Source: Cryomorphaceae bacterium
GTDB taxonomy: Bacteria; Bacteroidota; Bacteroidia; Flavobacteriales; Flavobacteriaceae
Length of the DNA stretch: 32,450 nt
Direction of reading: 5' to 3'
Assembly: GCA_003331265.1 (NCBI GenBank)
Contig: QOPV01000017.1
Coordinates: forward strand, 1-32,450
Shown here: piece by piece, positions 9,158-17,502 of the stretch
Numbering within the stretch: the first letter of the stretch is position 1
Layout: each line of letters starts with the position of its first letter
Translations under genes and position numbers: made by a program
The notes under the pieces: model-generated
The model's database searches: none
What the model was told of the DNA's origin: nothing
Seen by the model: only the letters and a program-made list of their open reading frames with translations

Positions 9158-9601
9158 ATGTACTCTATTTCCTTTAATAAAAGTTTAGTTCAAGGGCTAG
9201 AATTAGTTGACTCTAATTTGATTTTTCCCCACGAAAAAGTAATTGATAAAAAAACCTCTTTATTAATAGATTATTTAAAAACTTTTAATAATTCCATAAT
9301 AATCTCTTCAATATTATGCTGTTCTAAAAGTATGGTTATTATCGATGGTCATCATAGATTCTTTGCTCTAAAAAAACTTGGGTTTAAAAAAATCCCTGTG
9401 ACAAAGCTGAATTATTCCTCCTCTGATATTAAAACAGATCATATGGAAAAGTTCTCCAAAAAAGACATAATAAATTCTGGGTTAAGAAAAGAATTTATGG
9501 AGCCTAAAAGCACTAATCATATTGTCTATTGCATGAAGTCAAAAATATGGGAACCCGTTATATTACTTTCAAGCTTATTTAAACTAAATTTTACAAAATG
9601 A
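9158..9601 (+). CDS. ParB/sulfiredoxin-fold protein, SerK/SbnI-like candidate free-serine kinase
   Basis: The protein carries the ParB-like motif DGHHR (Asp63-Arg67 in IIDGHHRFFALKKLGFKKIPV) preceded by PHE (Pro24-Glu26). In the SerK and SbnI families the equivalent Glu is the proposed catalytic base and the DGHHR loop binds phosphate. Near the end, PKSTNH (116-121) resembles the PKTTRH-like segment that binds serine in that family. These enzymes phosphorylate free L-serine to O-phosphoserine, using ADP or ATP. At 147 residues it is shorter than the archaeal kinases (about 240), so it may have lost the distal part. It overlaps the next gene by 4 nt (ATGA), implying translational coupling. A generic ParB-like regulator is the alternative, but no DNA-binding helix-turn-helix is visible. 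Confidence 0.6.
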   Translation: MYSISFNKSLVQGLELVDSNLIFPHEKVIDKKTSLLIDYLKTFNNSIIISSILCCSKSMVIIDGHHRFFALKKLGFKKIPVTKLNYSSSDIKTDHMEKFSKKDIINSGLRKEFMEPKSTNHIVYCMKSKIWEPVILLSSLFKLNFTK

Positions 9602-10272
9602 GTTTCACTTTAAATAATCTGATAGAAGCTGAGAAAAAGGCGGCAAATTTGTTTCTAGAAATTGAATCACAGGGCTTGTTAGAGCCTGGGAAATCTGAAA
9701 AAGAAATTAACCATTCCATTTTTGATTTAGCATTCAAAATGTATGGAATTAAAAAATATTGGCATAAAAGAATTGTTCGATGTGGTAAAAATACTTTACA
9801 GCCTTACAATGAAAATCCTGAAAATTTAATTCTTCAAAAAGACGATATTCTATTTATAGATTTTGGCCCAATATTCGAAGAATGGGAAGCTGATTTTGGA
9901 AGGACTTATGTAATTGGGAACGATCCATATAAAATCAAACTCAAAAACGATATTGAATCTGCCTGGCATGAATGTAAGGCATATTTTGAAACACAAAAAG
10001 AAATCACTGGCTCTGCTCTTTACAGCTATGTGACCAATTTAGCCAACCAATATAATTGGGAATTTGGAGGAGAAATAGCTGGACACATAATCGGACATTA
10101 TCCACACGAAAAATTAGAAAAAGAAGATAAGACTAATTATATACATCCTAAAAATCATGAAAATATGTTTAGTCTTGATAAAAATGAAAAGGTTAGAAAT
10201 TGGATATTGGAAATACATTTTGTTGATAAAGAGAAAAAAATTGGAGGATTTTTTGAGCAATTATTAGCCTAA
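9598..10272 (+). CDS. M24-family metallopeptidase (Xaa-Pro dipeptidase/aminopeptidase-like)
   Basis: The pita-bread fold signature is complete for metal binding: Asp88 (FIDFG), Asp99 (ADFGRTY), His163 (GHIIG), Glu205 (LEIHFVD) and Glu220 (GGFFEQLL). It is a minimal 224-residue catalytic domain with no N-terminal creatinase-like domain, and no signal peptide, so it should be cytoplasmic. The M24 family includes methionine aminopeptidases, prolidases and enzymes such as creatinase; lack of an extra domain leaves the substrate open. It is coupled to the SerK-like gene by an ATGA overlap, so both may act on the same amino-acid metabolite. Family assignment is firm, substrate unknown. Confidence 0.85.
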   Translation: MSFTLNNLIEAEKKAANLFLEIESQGLLEPGKSEKEINHSIFDLAFKMYGIKKYWHKRIVRCGKNTLQPYNENPENLILQKDDILFIDFGPIFEEWEADFGRTYVIGNDPYKIKLKNDIESAWHECKAYFETQKEITGSALYSYVTNLANQYNWEFGGEIAGHIIGHYPHEKLEKEDKTNYIHPKNHENMFSLDKNEKVRNWILEIHFVDKEKKIGGFFEQLLA

Positions 10273-10315
10273 TTTCCACTTCTTTTGTTACATTTAATAA
10301 ATAATATAAATCATT

Positions 10316-10447
10316 ATGGGAAGTAAATTTTTTGGAAATAGAATGGAAAAGCAACCTCCAGGTAAAAAAGGAGTTAAGCAAAACTTTAAAAATAAATCCA
10401 ACAACGCTAAATCAAGTGGTGTTAGAAAAACAGGAAGAGGAAATTAA
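10316..10447 (+). CDS. Small, very basic protein (43 aa)
   Basis: The ATG at 10316 opens a 44-codon frame ending at TAA 10445-10447. The product (MGSKFFGNRMEKQPPGKKG at its start, VRKTGRGN at its end) is rich in Lys, Arg, Asn and Gly, with no hydrophobic segment. It may bind nucleic acid or a ribosome, as such short basic proteins often do, but it does not match a ribosomal protein that I recognise. It is 43 nt after the M24 gene, same direction. The reading frame is short, so it is moderately supported. Confidence 0.5.
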   Translation: MGSKFFGNRMEKQPPGKKGVKQNFKNKSNNAKSSGVRKTGRGN

Positions 10448-10513
10448 TATTTTTCTAAAAACTAGTATAACTTTAATATTTCTCTGTCAAATTACAAACT
10501 AATTATAATCAAT

Positions 10514-11098
10514 ATGAACTCATTTAAATCATTTTCTCTTTTATTTTATTTTACATTTTTTGCATTAACAGCGCAAGGAATCGAATCTAATTCACAAACA
10601 TTACTCAAAATAAACACAGAAAAAAGTACATTAAAATGGATTGGAGAAAAAATAACCACTAGTCAGCATTCTGGCTCTTTAAATTTTAAATCTGGAGAAA
10701 TGACTATTAAAGATGGTTTAGTTGTATCCGGAAATTTTATTGTGGATATGACCTCAATTTCTGTTGAAGATATTTCAGGTTCCGAAAAAAAAAGACTGGA
10801 AGGGCACTTGAAATCAGATGATTTTTTTTCTGTTGATAAGCATGATAAAGCCCTTTTATCTATTAAAGGCTCCAAAAAGACTGATAAAGGTTTTCTTGTT
10901 GATGCCAATTTAACTATTAAAGATCTTACTCACCCCATTCAATTTAATATGGTTTCAATTGAAGGTGGATACAACGCTGATTTAGTGTTTGATAGAAGTA
11001 AATATAATGTACGTTTTCGATCTGGTAGTTTCTTTGAGAACTTAGGAGACAAACTCATTATTGATGATATTGTGCTATCATCTGAGTTACGTTTTTAA
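10514..11098 (+). CDS. YceI-family periplasmic lipid-binding protein
   Basis: A signal peptide (SFSLLFYFTFFALTAQG) leads to a YceI-type beta-barrel. Family features are the opening strand STLKWIGEK, the segment GEMTIKDGLVVSGNFIVDMTSI with the following KRLEGHLKSDDFFSVDK, and TIKDLTHPIQFNM. YceI proteins are lipocalin-like and bind isoprenoid or other long lipids in the periplasm. Length (194 aa) is typical. It lies alone between the basic small gene and the GNAT gene, with gaps of about 70 nt on each side, so it is probably its own transcript. The ligand cannot be inferred. Confidence 0.9.
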   Translation: MNSFKSFSLLFYFTFFALTAQGIESNSQTLLKINTEKSTLKWIGEKITTSQHSGSLNFKSGEMTIKDGLVVSGNFIVDMTSISVEDISGSEKKRLEGHLKSDDFFSVDKHDKALLSIKGSKKTDKGFLVDANLTIKDLTHPIQFNMVSIEGGYNADLVFDRSKYNVRFRSGSFFENLGDKLIIDDIVLSSELRF

Positions 11099-11155
11099 TT
11101 TCTACGAAATCAACATTTTTATAGCTTAAAATACTTTTTATTTCAACTAATTACT

Positions 11156-11163
11156 TATTTTCG
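11156..11163 (+). promoter_or_regulatory. TATTTTCG promoter-like box before the GNAT/glmS unit
   Basis: TATTTTCG(C) differs from TAnnTTTG at one position and is also present before trhO at 26747. The box ends 8 nt before the ATG at 11172, so the leader would be nearly absent. No convincing TTG is seen 17-23 nt upstream. It is probably the promoter of the GNAT-glmS operon. Confidence 0.3.
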
Positions 11164-11171
11164 CCTTTTTT

Positions 11172-11573
11172 ATGGAAATAAGAAATCTAAATCGAAACGA
11201 TTTTGATCAAGTGATTAACCTTTTAGTCACATCATTTAGTTCCAGATATAATCATCCGCCTATTAATGAAAATCTAAACAATCCTAACACGATATGTCTT
11301 GTCGCTGTGATTGATAATGTAATTATCGGAGTGGCCTCTCTCTACATTATCGAAAAACTGACAAGAAAAATGGGTTTAATTGAAGATGTAGCGGTTGATT
11401 TAAAATATAGAGGAAAAGGTATTGGGAAAAAATTGATTCAAAAGCTGATAGTCGAGTCAAAAAAACAAGGCTGTGATAAAACTGTCTTGAACTCCACAGA
11501 AAATAACGTTCCATTTTATGAGAAAATTGGGTTTACCGTAAATGAATTACAAATGGTATTAAGAAATAATTAA
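11172..11573 (+). CDS. GNAT acetyltransferase resembling eukaryotic glucosamine-6-phosphate N-acetyltransferase (Gna1-like)
   Basis: The 133-residue protein is a minimal GNAT domain. The strand SLYIIEKL, then IEDVAV (residues 70-75), the acetyl-CoA loop RGKGIGKKL (80-88), the stretch GCDKTVL and NVPFYEKIGF (112-121), with a Met/Arg tail (MVLRNN), follow in order the eukaryotic Gna1 pattern (IIE-K, IEDIAV, Y-G-GLGK, GC-K-IL, NV-FYEK-GF, M-IR). Gna1 acetylates glucosamine-6-phosphate with acetyl-CoA. The next gene is glmS, which makes glucosamine-6-phosphate, and its ATG begins at the base after this TAA. Bacteria usually acetylate glucosamine-1-phosphate with GlmU instead. The family is certain; the Gna1 specificity is an inference from motif similarity and location. 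A different small-amine acetyltransferase is the alternative. Confidence 0.72.
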   Translation: MEIRNLNRNDFDQVINLLVTSFSSRYNHPPINENLNNPNTICLVAVIDNVIIGVASLYIIEKLTRKMGLIEDVAVDLKYRGKGIGKKLIQKLIVESKKQGCDKTVLNSTENNVPFYEKIGFTVNELQMVLRNN

Positions 11574-13418
11574 ATGTGTGGAATTGTCGGTTACTTAGGA
11601 AATAAAAAAGCTTATAATATTCTTATAAATGGTTTAAGAAGACTTGAATACCGTGGTTATGATTCATCAGGTATTATGCTTTACAATGGTGAGCTGTCAG
11701 TAAAAAAAACCAAAGGAAAAGTTTCTGATTTAGAGGTTTTATATAAAAACGAAAATGATAAAAGAGGGAATATTGGGCTTGGGCATACTAGGTGGGCTAC
11801 CCATGGTCCCCCCAATAAAATTAATTCTCATCCACATCTATCAAATTCAGGAGAATTATGCATAATTCATAATGGAATAATTGAAAATTATGATGCCTTA
11901 AGAACCGTGCTAAAAAGAAAAGGATATGATTTTAAATCTGACACAGATTCTGAAGTTCTCGTAAACTTCATTGAAGAAATTAAAAAAAGTAAAAAAGTAA
12001 AATTAGGGAAAGCTGTGAGATTGGCATTAAAAGAGGTTGTTGGAGCTTATGCAATTGCTGTTTTTGATAAGTCAAACCCGTCTGAAATAGTTACTGCTAA
12101 GTTAGGCAGTCCATTAGCTATTGGAATTGGTGAATCCGAATATTATATAGGTTCTGACCCTTCTCCATTTTTAGAATTTACCAAAAAGTGTATCTATCTA
12201 AATGACTACGAAATGGCAATCATCAGCCTCAAAAAAGGCTTGATATTAAGAGAGATTACAAAAGACACTATTCTAGATCCTTTTATTGAAAATCTTAAGC
12301 ATAATATTGAAGAGGTTGAAAAGGGTGGTTATAAGCACTTTATGCTTAAAGAAATTTATGAACAACCACAATCTGTTACAGATACATTTAGAGGGCGGCT
12401 AATATCTCCTTCATTACCAATTAAAATTTCTTCAATTGAAAAAAGTTTTGAAAAATTTAAATCAGCTAATAGAATTATTTTTATTTCTTGTGGCACTTCT
12501 TGGCATGCAAGTCTATTAGGTGAATATTTTTTTGAAGAACTCCTTAGAAAACCTGTTGAAGTTGAGTACGCGTCAGAATTTAGATATAGAAATCCTGTTA
12601 TTAATGAGAATGACATTATCATTCCTATTTCACAATCCGGAGAAACAGCTGACACATTAGCTGCTATAAAAATGGCCAAAAAAAGGGGCGCTTTTTTGTA
12701 TGGAATTTGTAACGTAGTTGGGTCATCTATTGCTAGAGAAACTGATACAGGTGTTTACACTCATGCTGGTTCAGAAATTGGAGTTGCTTCAACTAAGGCC
12801 TTTACTTGTCAAATAAGTTTAATTCTGTTAATGGCGTTAGACTTAGGTAAAAGAATGAATACTATTGATGAAAATAGATATCAAAGAATAATAAAGGAAT
12901 TATCAAAGCTTCCAGAATTAATTGAAAGAGTATTATCAATTGGTGAAAAAACTGAAAGAATAGCAAAAAAATTTATTAAATCCCCCAATTTTCTTTATTT
13001 AGGTAGAGGGTATCATTTCCCGATTGCTCTTGAGGGGGCTTTAAAGCTTAAAGAAATCTCTTACATTCATGCAGAGGGATATCCTGCAGCGGAAATGAAA
13101 CATGGGCCAATCGCGCTTATTGATAAAAATATGCCAGTTGTGGTGATTGCAACAAAAAAGGGTAATTACCAAAAAGTAGTAAGTAACATAATGGAAATAA
13201 AAGCTAGAGAAGGTGAAATTATTGCAATAGTATCAGAGGGAGATAAAGAAATCGAATCTATCGCAAACCACTTTATTGAAATCCCCGAATGTGATGAACT
13301 AATTGCTCCAATTTTGGCAAATATTCCACTTCAACTATTGTCATATCATATTGCAGAAAAAAAAGACTGTAATGTAGATCAGCCCAGAAATTTAGCCAAA
13401 TCTGTTACCGTGGAGTAA
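11574..13418 (+). CDS. glmS: Glutamine--fructose-6-phosphate aminotransferase (isomerising)
   Basis: GlmS converts fructose-6-phosphate and glutamine to glucosamine-6-phosphate, the entry to UDP-GlcNAc, peptidoglycan and LPS. The N-terminal glutaminase has its nucleophile Cys2 (MCGIVGYLG), RGYDSSG, HTRWATHG and the HNGIIENY segment. Two SIS sugar-isomerase domains follow, with CGTSWHAS, SQSGETADT, STKAF and the KEISYIHAEGY and KHGPIALID stretch. The C-terminus ends in the conserved DQPRNLAKSVTVE. Full length (614 aa). It starts immediately after the stop of the Gna1-like gene (TAA then ATG), so translation is coupled. Whether this is the only glmS or a paralogue for a special sugar cannot be told from the window. 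Confidence 0.97.
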   Translation: MCGIVGYLGNKKAYNILINGLRRLEYRGYDSSGIMLYNGELSVKKTKGKVSDLEVLYKNENDKRGNIGLGHTRWATHGPPNKINSHPHLSNSGELCIIHNGIIENYDALRTVLKRKGYDFKSDTDSEVLVNFIEEIKKSKKVKLGKAVRLALKEVVGAYAIAVFDKSNPSEIVTAKLGSPLAIGIGESEYYIGSDPSPFLEFTKKCIYLNDYEMAIISLKKGLILREITKDTILDPFIENLKHNIEEVEKGGYKHFMLKEIYEQPQSVTDTFRGRLISPSLPIKISSIEKSFEKFKSANRIIFISCGTSWHASLLGEYFFEELLRKPVEVEYASEFRYRNPVINENDIIIPISQSGETADTLAAIKMAKKRGAFLYGICNVVGSSIARETDTGVYTHAGSEIGVASTKAFTCQISLILLMALDLGKRMNTIDENRYQRIIKELSKLPELIERVLSIGEKTERIAKKFIKSPNFLYLGRGYHFPIALEGALKLKEISYIHAEGYPAAEMKHGPIALIDKNMPVVVIATKKGNYQKVVSNIMEIKAREGEIIAIVSEGDKEIESIANHFIEIPECDELIAPILANIPLQLLSYHIAEKKDCNVDQPRNLAKSVTVE

Positions 13419-13463
13419 TTCTGAAAGATTATATTTATCTTTTCAAGCTATAAATACTCAAAA

Positions 13464-14921
13464 TTGAAAGTCAAAAATTTTGGATTAATATTAGGGCCCT
13501 CCCTTTTTCTAATCATACTTATATGGTTTCACCCTGAAGGATTAAGTAAAGAAGCTAATGCAATTTTAGCTTCTACTATTTGGATTGCCGTGTGGTGGAT
13601 TACTGAAGCGGTTCCTATTGCAATCACCTCTTTATTGCCTGTTGTTTTATTCCCTTTAACAGGCGGAATGGAGTTAGCTGAAACCACAGCTTCTTTTGGC
13701 CACAGATATATTTTCTTATATATAGGAGGCTTTATATTAGCCATAGCAATTGAACGCTGGAACCTACATAAAAGAATAGCTTTAAATATTATACAATTAA
13801 TTGGAACTAATGTCAAAAATGTCATATTGGGTTTTATGGTAGCTACCGCATTTCTTTCAATGTGGATTTCTAATACTGCAACCTCTGTAATGATGCTTCC
13901 AATTGGTATGTCAATCATAAGTCAATTAATGGATAATCCTAAAACGGTTGAAAATGAAAATCAAAACTTTGGTAAAGCATTAATGCTTGCCATTGCTTAC
14001 AGCGCTTCTATAGGTGGAATGGCTACATTAATTGGCACACCTCCCAATTTAGTTTTAGCCACAATCGTGCAAGAAACCTATGGAATAGAAATTACTTTTT
14101 CCAAATGGTTTATGTTTGGGCTGCCAATTTCATTAATTCTTTTAGCTATCTGTTGGAAATATTTGACTGAAATTGCATTTACTTTTAAGCAAAAAAAATT
14201 CCCGGGAGGAAGAAATGAAATAAATAAACAATTAAAATCGTTAGGTAAATTATCTTATGAAGAAAAGATGGTTTTATTAATTTTTGTTGGAACTGCTTTT
14301 GCGTGGATTACTAGATCGTTCTTGTTACAAAAACTTATTCCCAATCTTGATGATACAATTATTGCTGTTATTGCAGGAATTCTACTATTTATTTTACCAG
14401 CATCAAAAAGTAAAAATAGAAAACTCATTAATTGGGAAGAAGCAGTCAAGTTACCGTGGGGGATTCTATTACTTTTTGGAGGTGGTTTAGCCTTAGCTCA
14501 AGGGTTTAAAACAAGTGGTTTAGCAGAATGGATTGGCGGTCAGTTAACCTTACTAGAGGGTGCCTCTATTTTTATTTTACTTTTATTTTTAATTGCTTTG
14601 GTAAATTTCTTAACTGAGATAACTTCAAACTTAGCTACAACTGCTATGATTTTACCGATTCTCGCTCCACTATCATTGGTGCTTGACGTAAATCCTTTTA
14701 TTTTAATGGTTGGAGCAACTGTAGCGGCATCTTGTGCATTTATGTTACCTGTAGCAACCCCTCCCAATGCGGTTGTTTTTGGTTCAGGTTATTTAAGAAT
14801 TCCTGATATGGCTAAAACTGGGGTATGGATGAATCTTTTTTCAATAATTTTCTTAACAATAATGGTTTATTTTTTATTGCCAATTCTTTGGGGGTTTAAT
14901 CCTAATGAAATCATTTCCTGA
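13464..14921 (+). CDS. SLC13/DASS-family anion transporter
   Basis: This is a polytopic inner-membrane protein of about 11-12 helices. It has the two pseudo-repeat Ser-Asn-Thr motifs typical of sodium-coupled dicarboxylate/sulfate carriers (SNTATSVMMLP and TSNLATTAMILP), and a following TPPN in each half (GTPPNLVLA, ATPPNAVVFG). The start is TTG at 13464; no ATG occurs before the first helix, and the frame would lose helices from a later start. Substrates are probably C4-dicarboxylates or other small organic or inorganic anions. It lies 45 nt after glmS and may share its transcript, although a TATATTTA box at 13430 could start a separate one. Confidence 0.9.
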   Translation: MKVKNFGLILGPSLFLIILIWFHPEGLSKEANAILASTIWIAVWWITEAVPIAITSLLPVVLFPLTGGMELAETTASFGHRYIFLYIGGFILAIAIERWNLHKRIALNIIQLIGTNVKNVILGFMVATAFLSMWISNTATSVMMLPIGMSIISQLMDNPKTVENENQNFGKALMLAIAYSASIGGMATLIGTPPNLVLATIVQETYGIEITFSKWFMFGLPISLILLAICWKYLTEIAFTFKQKKFPGGRNEINKQLKSLGKLSYEEKMVLLIFVGTAFAWITRSFLLQKLIPNLDDTIIAVIAGILLFILPASKSKNRKLINWEEAVKLPWGILLLFGGGLALAQGFKTSGLAEWIGGQLTLLEGASIFILLLFLIALVNFLTEITSNLATTAMILPILAPLSLVLDVNPFILMVGATVAASCAFMLPVATPPNAVVFGSGYLRIPDMAKTGVWMNLFSIIFLTIMVYFLLPILWGFNPNEIIS

Positions 14922-14937
14922 TTAACTTAACATAAAT

Positions 14938-15606
14938 TTATAAAATTGACTCTCCGTTTTCATCCGTTGTTAACACTTCAGACATGTAATCTACAAATGG
15001 ACGAACTCGCTTAATAGCTTGTTCGATTGAGTCTATAAAGCCTTTTTCACATACTTGTTTATCAGAATATTGAATTGAAAATATATATTGCTTTTTACGA
15101 ATCAGCTCAATTTCCGGATGATTTTTGTCTATTCCCCTAGGAGCTGTTTTTAGTTCACTTCCCTTCAATTCTCCCCATGTAGATTGAAAAACTGAAGCAT
15201 TCATTATCTCTTTAAACTCTTTTGCATCATAAACTAACTCTTGACGTATTCTTCTAAGATCAGCTGGGTTTGGATCCCAGAAACCACATGCTAAAAAGTT
15301 GTTTCCAGGTGAAATATGCAAATAATACCCTGCTCTGTTTTGTGGTTTTATACGATGCCATGTTAATCCAAAATGAGTTTTAAAAGGTGTTTTGTCTTTA
15401 GAAAACCTTACATCTCTATAAATCCGAAATAACTTAAAGCGATCAATATTGTCAAATTTATTTAATCTGTTTTTTATCTCCTCACCAAAAACTTTAACTT
15501 CAAGTTCATGTAATTTAAAAGTTGATTTATGCTTTAAAAACCATTCACGGTTATTATTAACTTTAAGTTTTTTAAAGAATTTAAAGATTGAATTGGATAA
15601 AGTCAT
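14938..15606 (-). CDS. DUF2461 domain-containing protein
   Basis: The protein matches the DUF2461 pattern: NNREWFLKHKSTF near the N-terminus, RIYRDVRFSKDKTPFKTHFGLTW and the central AGYYLHISPGNNFLACGFW, followed by LRRIRQEL. No signal peptide or membrane segment is present, so it is cytoplasmic. Length (222 aa) is normal. The function of the family is not established. It is convergent with the SLC13 gene (16-nt gap) and divergent from the hydrolase gene at 15672. Confidence 0.9.
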   Translation of the reverse strand: MTLSNSIFKFFKKLKVNNNREWFLKHKSTFKLHELEVKVFGEEIKNRLNKFDNIDRFKLFRIYRDVRFSKDKTPFKTHFGLTWHRIKPQNRAGYYLHISPGNNFLACGFWDPNPADLRRIRQELVYDAKEFKEIMNASVFQSTWGELKGSELKTAPRGIDKNHPEIELIRKKQYIFSIQYSDKQVCEKGFIDSIEQAIKRVRPFVDYMSEVLTTDENGESIL

Positions 15607-15658
15607 AATATAAATTTACGAATGAATTTTTATTAAAAACAATTCATAATAGAATAAT

Positions 15659-15666
15659 TATATTTA
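15659..15666 (+). promoter_or_regulatory. TATATTTA box directly before the hydrolase start
   Basis: TATATTTA(C) fits TAnnTTTG except the last base and ends 5 nt before the ATG at 15672. The same arrangement occurs before plsC (TACTTTTAC). Transcription from it would give a leaderless mRNA. Confidence 0.25.
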
Positions 15667-15671
15667 CATAA

Positions 15672-16550
15672 ATGGGTAATCAAAAAATCAGATATTACAG
15701 AGAAGAAGGTGAAAATTTTGCAGATGTTTTTGTCAGTGAAAATTTGACCTTTAAGTGTAGGGTAAGCGGAATGAACAACAGTGGGGATACAGTAATATTA
15801 CTTCATGGTTTTCCCGAAACTTCTAGAATGTGGTATAAACTAATTAAAGTTTTAGATTCAAAAAACTTTAGAGTAATAGCTCCCGATCAAAGAGGTTATA
15901 GCCCAGGTGCTAGACCCCTAAAAATTAAGGATTATAAAATCAATGCATTAACTCTAGATATAATAAATATTGCTAATCTTTTTGATGCAAATAGATTTCA
16001 TCTTATTGGTCATGATTGGGGGGCTGCTGTAGGTTGGGTAATATGCTCAATGTTCAAAAAAAGAGTTATTAGTTATTCCGCTCTTTCGGTTCCGCATTTA
16101 GATGCATTTAGTGATGCCATTTCAAATGACGAAGTTCAACAGAAAAAAAGTTATTACATTAAATTGTTTAGAATACGATTTTTACCCGAATTGTATTTTA
16201 AAATGTTTAGTTATTCTCGTTTAAGGGCCATTTGGAGTAGTATCAATAGAGAGGAAATAAAACATTATTTAAAGGTATTTAGCCAAAAAAATGCTCTAAA
16301 GGCTGCCTTAAATTGGTATCGAGCTACTAATTTAAGAAGTACTAGAAAAATTGGTGATATTTTTAGCCCAACTCTTATGATCTATGGAATCAGAGACGTG
16401 GCAATTGGAGAAAAAGCTGTGAATCAAACTGCCAAGCACATTAAAGGACCCTACTGTGTAAAAAAAATTAATTCTTCTCATTGGTTAATTCAAGAGTCCT
16501 TTGATATTATTTCCAAAGAAATTTTAAATCATTTAGGAAAGCATAAATAA
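15672..16550 (+). CDS. Alpha/beta hydrolase, epoxide-hydrolase-like
   Basis: The alpha/beta fold is shown by HGFPETSRMW (oxyanion loop, residues 45-54), PDQRGYSPGARP, and the nucleophile elbow LIGHDWGAAVG with Asp115 as nucleophile. The usual acid (IYGIRDVAIG) and catalytic His (SSHWLIQE near the C-terminus) are present. An Asp nucleophile with HGFPE and GHDWG is the pattern of epoxide hydrolases and haloalkane dehalogenases. There is no signal peptide, so it is cytoplasmic. It is followed after 23 nt by the DUF1295 gene and may be co-transcribed. The substrate is not known. Confidence 0.88.
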   Translation: MGNQKIRYYREEGENFADVFVSENLTFKCRVSGMNNSGDTVILLHGFPETSRMWYKLIKVLDSKNFRVIAPDQRGYSPGARPLKIKDYKINALTLDIINIANLFDANRFHLIGHDWGAAVGWVICSMFKKRVISYSALSVPHLDAFSDAISNDEVQQKKSYYIKLFRIRFLPELYFKMFSYSRLRAIWSSINREEIKHYLKVFSQKNALKAALNWYRATNLRSTRKIGDIFSPTLMIYGIRDVAIGEKAVNQTAKHIKGPYCVKKINSSHWLIQESFDIISKEILNHLGKHK

Positions 16551-16573
16551 AGACATATTCTTTATATTTAAAT

Positions 16574-17416
16574 ATGCTAAAAAATTTTATACATCTAGTT
16601 TTATCTTTTATTGCCTTTTCATTAGCCTATTCGATTGCCTTTTTAACAGAAATTGATTTAGTTAAAAATGCTGTTTTATATGCCTTTATTATTCAATGGA
16701 TTTTATTTGTGCCTGCTTACCTTTTTAAGACTGAGAAATTTTATGACCTTTCTGGTAGTTTTACTTACGTGTTTGTCGTCTCTTATATTTTGTATAGTCA
16801 GTTTACAGAAAGTGGACTAAACATTGGTAATATTATTATTGGTAGCTGCATTATAATTTGGGCTGTGAGGCTAGGAACCTTTTTGTTTTTCAGAATTAAA
16901 AAAGCTGGAAAAGATAAACGTTTCGATGAGATTAAAACCTCAGCCTCTAGATTTTTTATGACTTGGACATTACAAGGTATGTGGGTTTCAATATGTTCTG
17001 CGTGTGCACTTGCAGCAATTTCGAGCGCTAAAGGTGTAGAAATAAATATGCTCTTTTATATAGGTCTAGTATGTTTTTTAATAGGTTTTATTACTGAAAT
17101 AATCGCTGACAATCAAAAGACAAAATTTAGAGAGGATCCGAAAAACAAAGATAATTTTATTAGTTCTGGCCTTTGGGCTTACTCTAGACATCCTAATTAC
17201 TTAGGAGAAATAGTTCTCTGGCTTGGAGTCTCAATAATGGCAGTTTCTTCTTTAAGCGGGCCCCAATATATTACTTTAATATCTCCTGTTTTTACTTATG
17301 TTTTACTTGTTTACGTAAGTGGTGTAAGAATTTTAGAGGCTAACGGAAAAGAAAAATGGGGAAATTTAGAAACCTATCAAGAATATCTTAAAAAAACTCC
17401 TGCTTTAATTTTTTAA
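16574..17416 (+). CDS. DUF1295 integral membrane protein (steroid 5-alpha-reductase-like)
   Basis: This 280-residue protein has about seven hydrophobic helices and the C-terminal signature of the DUF1295/ICMT-type methyltransferase and reductase superfamily: FISSGLWAYSRHPNYLGEIVLWLG, then a tail with KWGNLETYQEYLKKTPALIF. The RHPNY motif is shared with isoprenylcysteine methyltransferases and 5-alpha reductases, which bind a cofactor there. Bacterial DUF1295 enzymes are not well characterised; a membrane lipid reductase is possible. It follows the hydrolase gene by 23 nt, which suggests a two-gene unit. Confidence 0.88.
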   Translation: MLKNFIHLVLSFIAFSLAYSIAFLTEIDLVKNAVLYAFIIQWILFVPAYLFKTEKFYDLSGSFTYVFVVSYILYSQFTESGLNIGNIIIGSCIIIWAVRLGTFLFFRIKKAGKDKRFDEIKTSASRFFMTWTLQGMWVSICSACALAAISSAKGVEINMLFYIGLVCFLIGFITEIIADNQKTKFREDPKNKDNFISSGLWAYSRHPNYLGEIVLWLGVSIMAVSSLSGPQYITLISPVFTYVLLVYVSGVRILEANGKEKWGNLETYQEYLKKTPALIF

Positions 17417-17502
17417 TTCATTTTCTAGGCTAAATGATTCATCACGTTTATTTTTCAAAAGAAAGTTAGTATCTTGATATAGAAAATATCAAAAAAATTA
17501 TT

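Noticed and set aside
12356-12679. Minus-strand open frame inside glmS
   Set aside because: No promoter, no recognisable domain; it mirrors a highly conserved coding region on the other strand. The same applies to 13529-13918, 14540-14767, 18371-18652 and 20646-20906.
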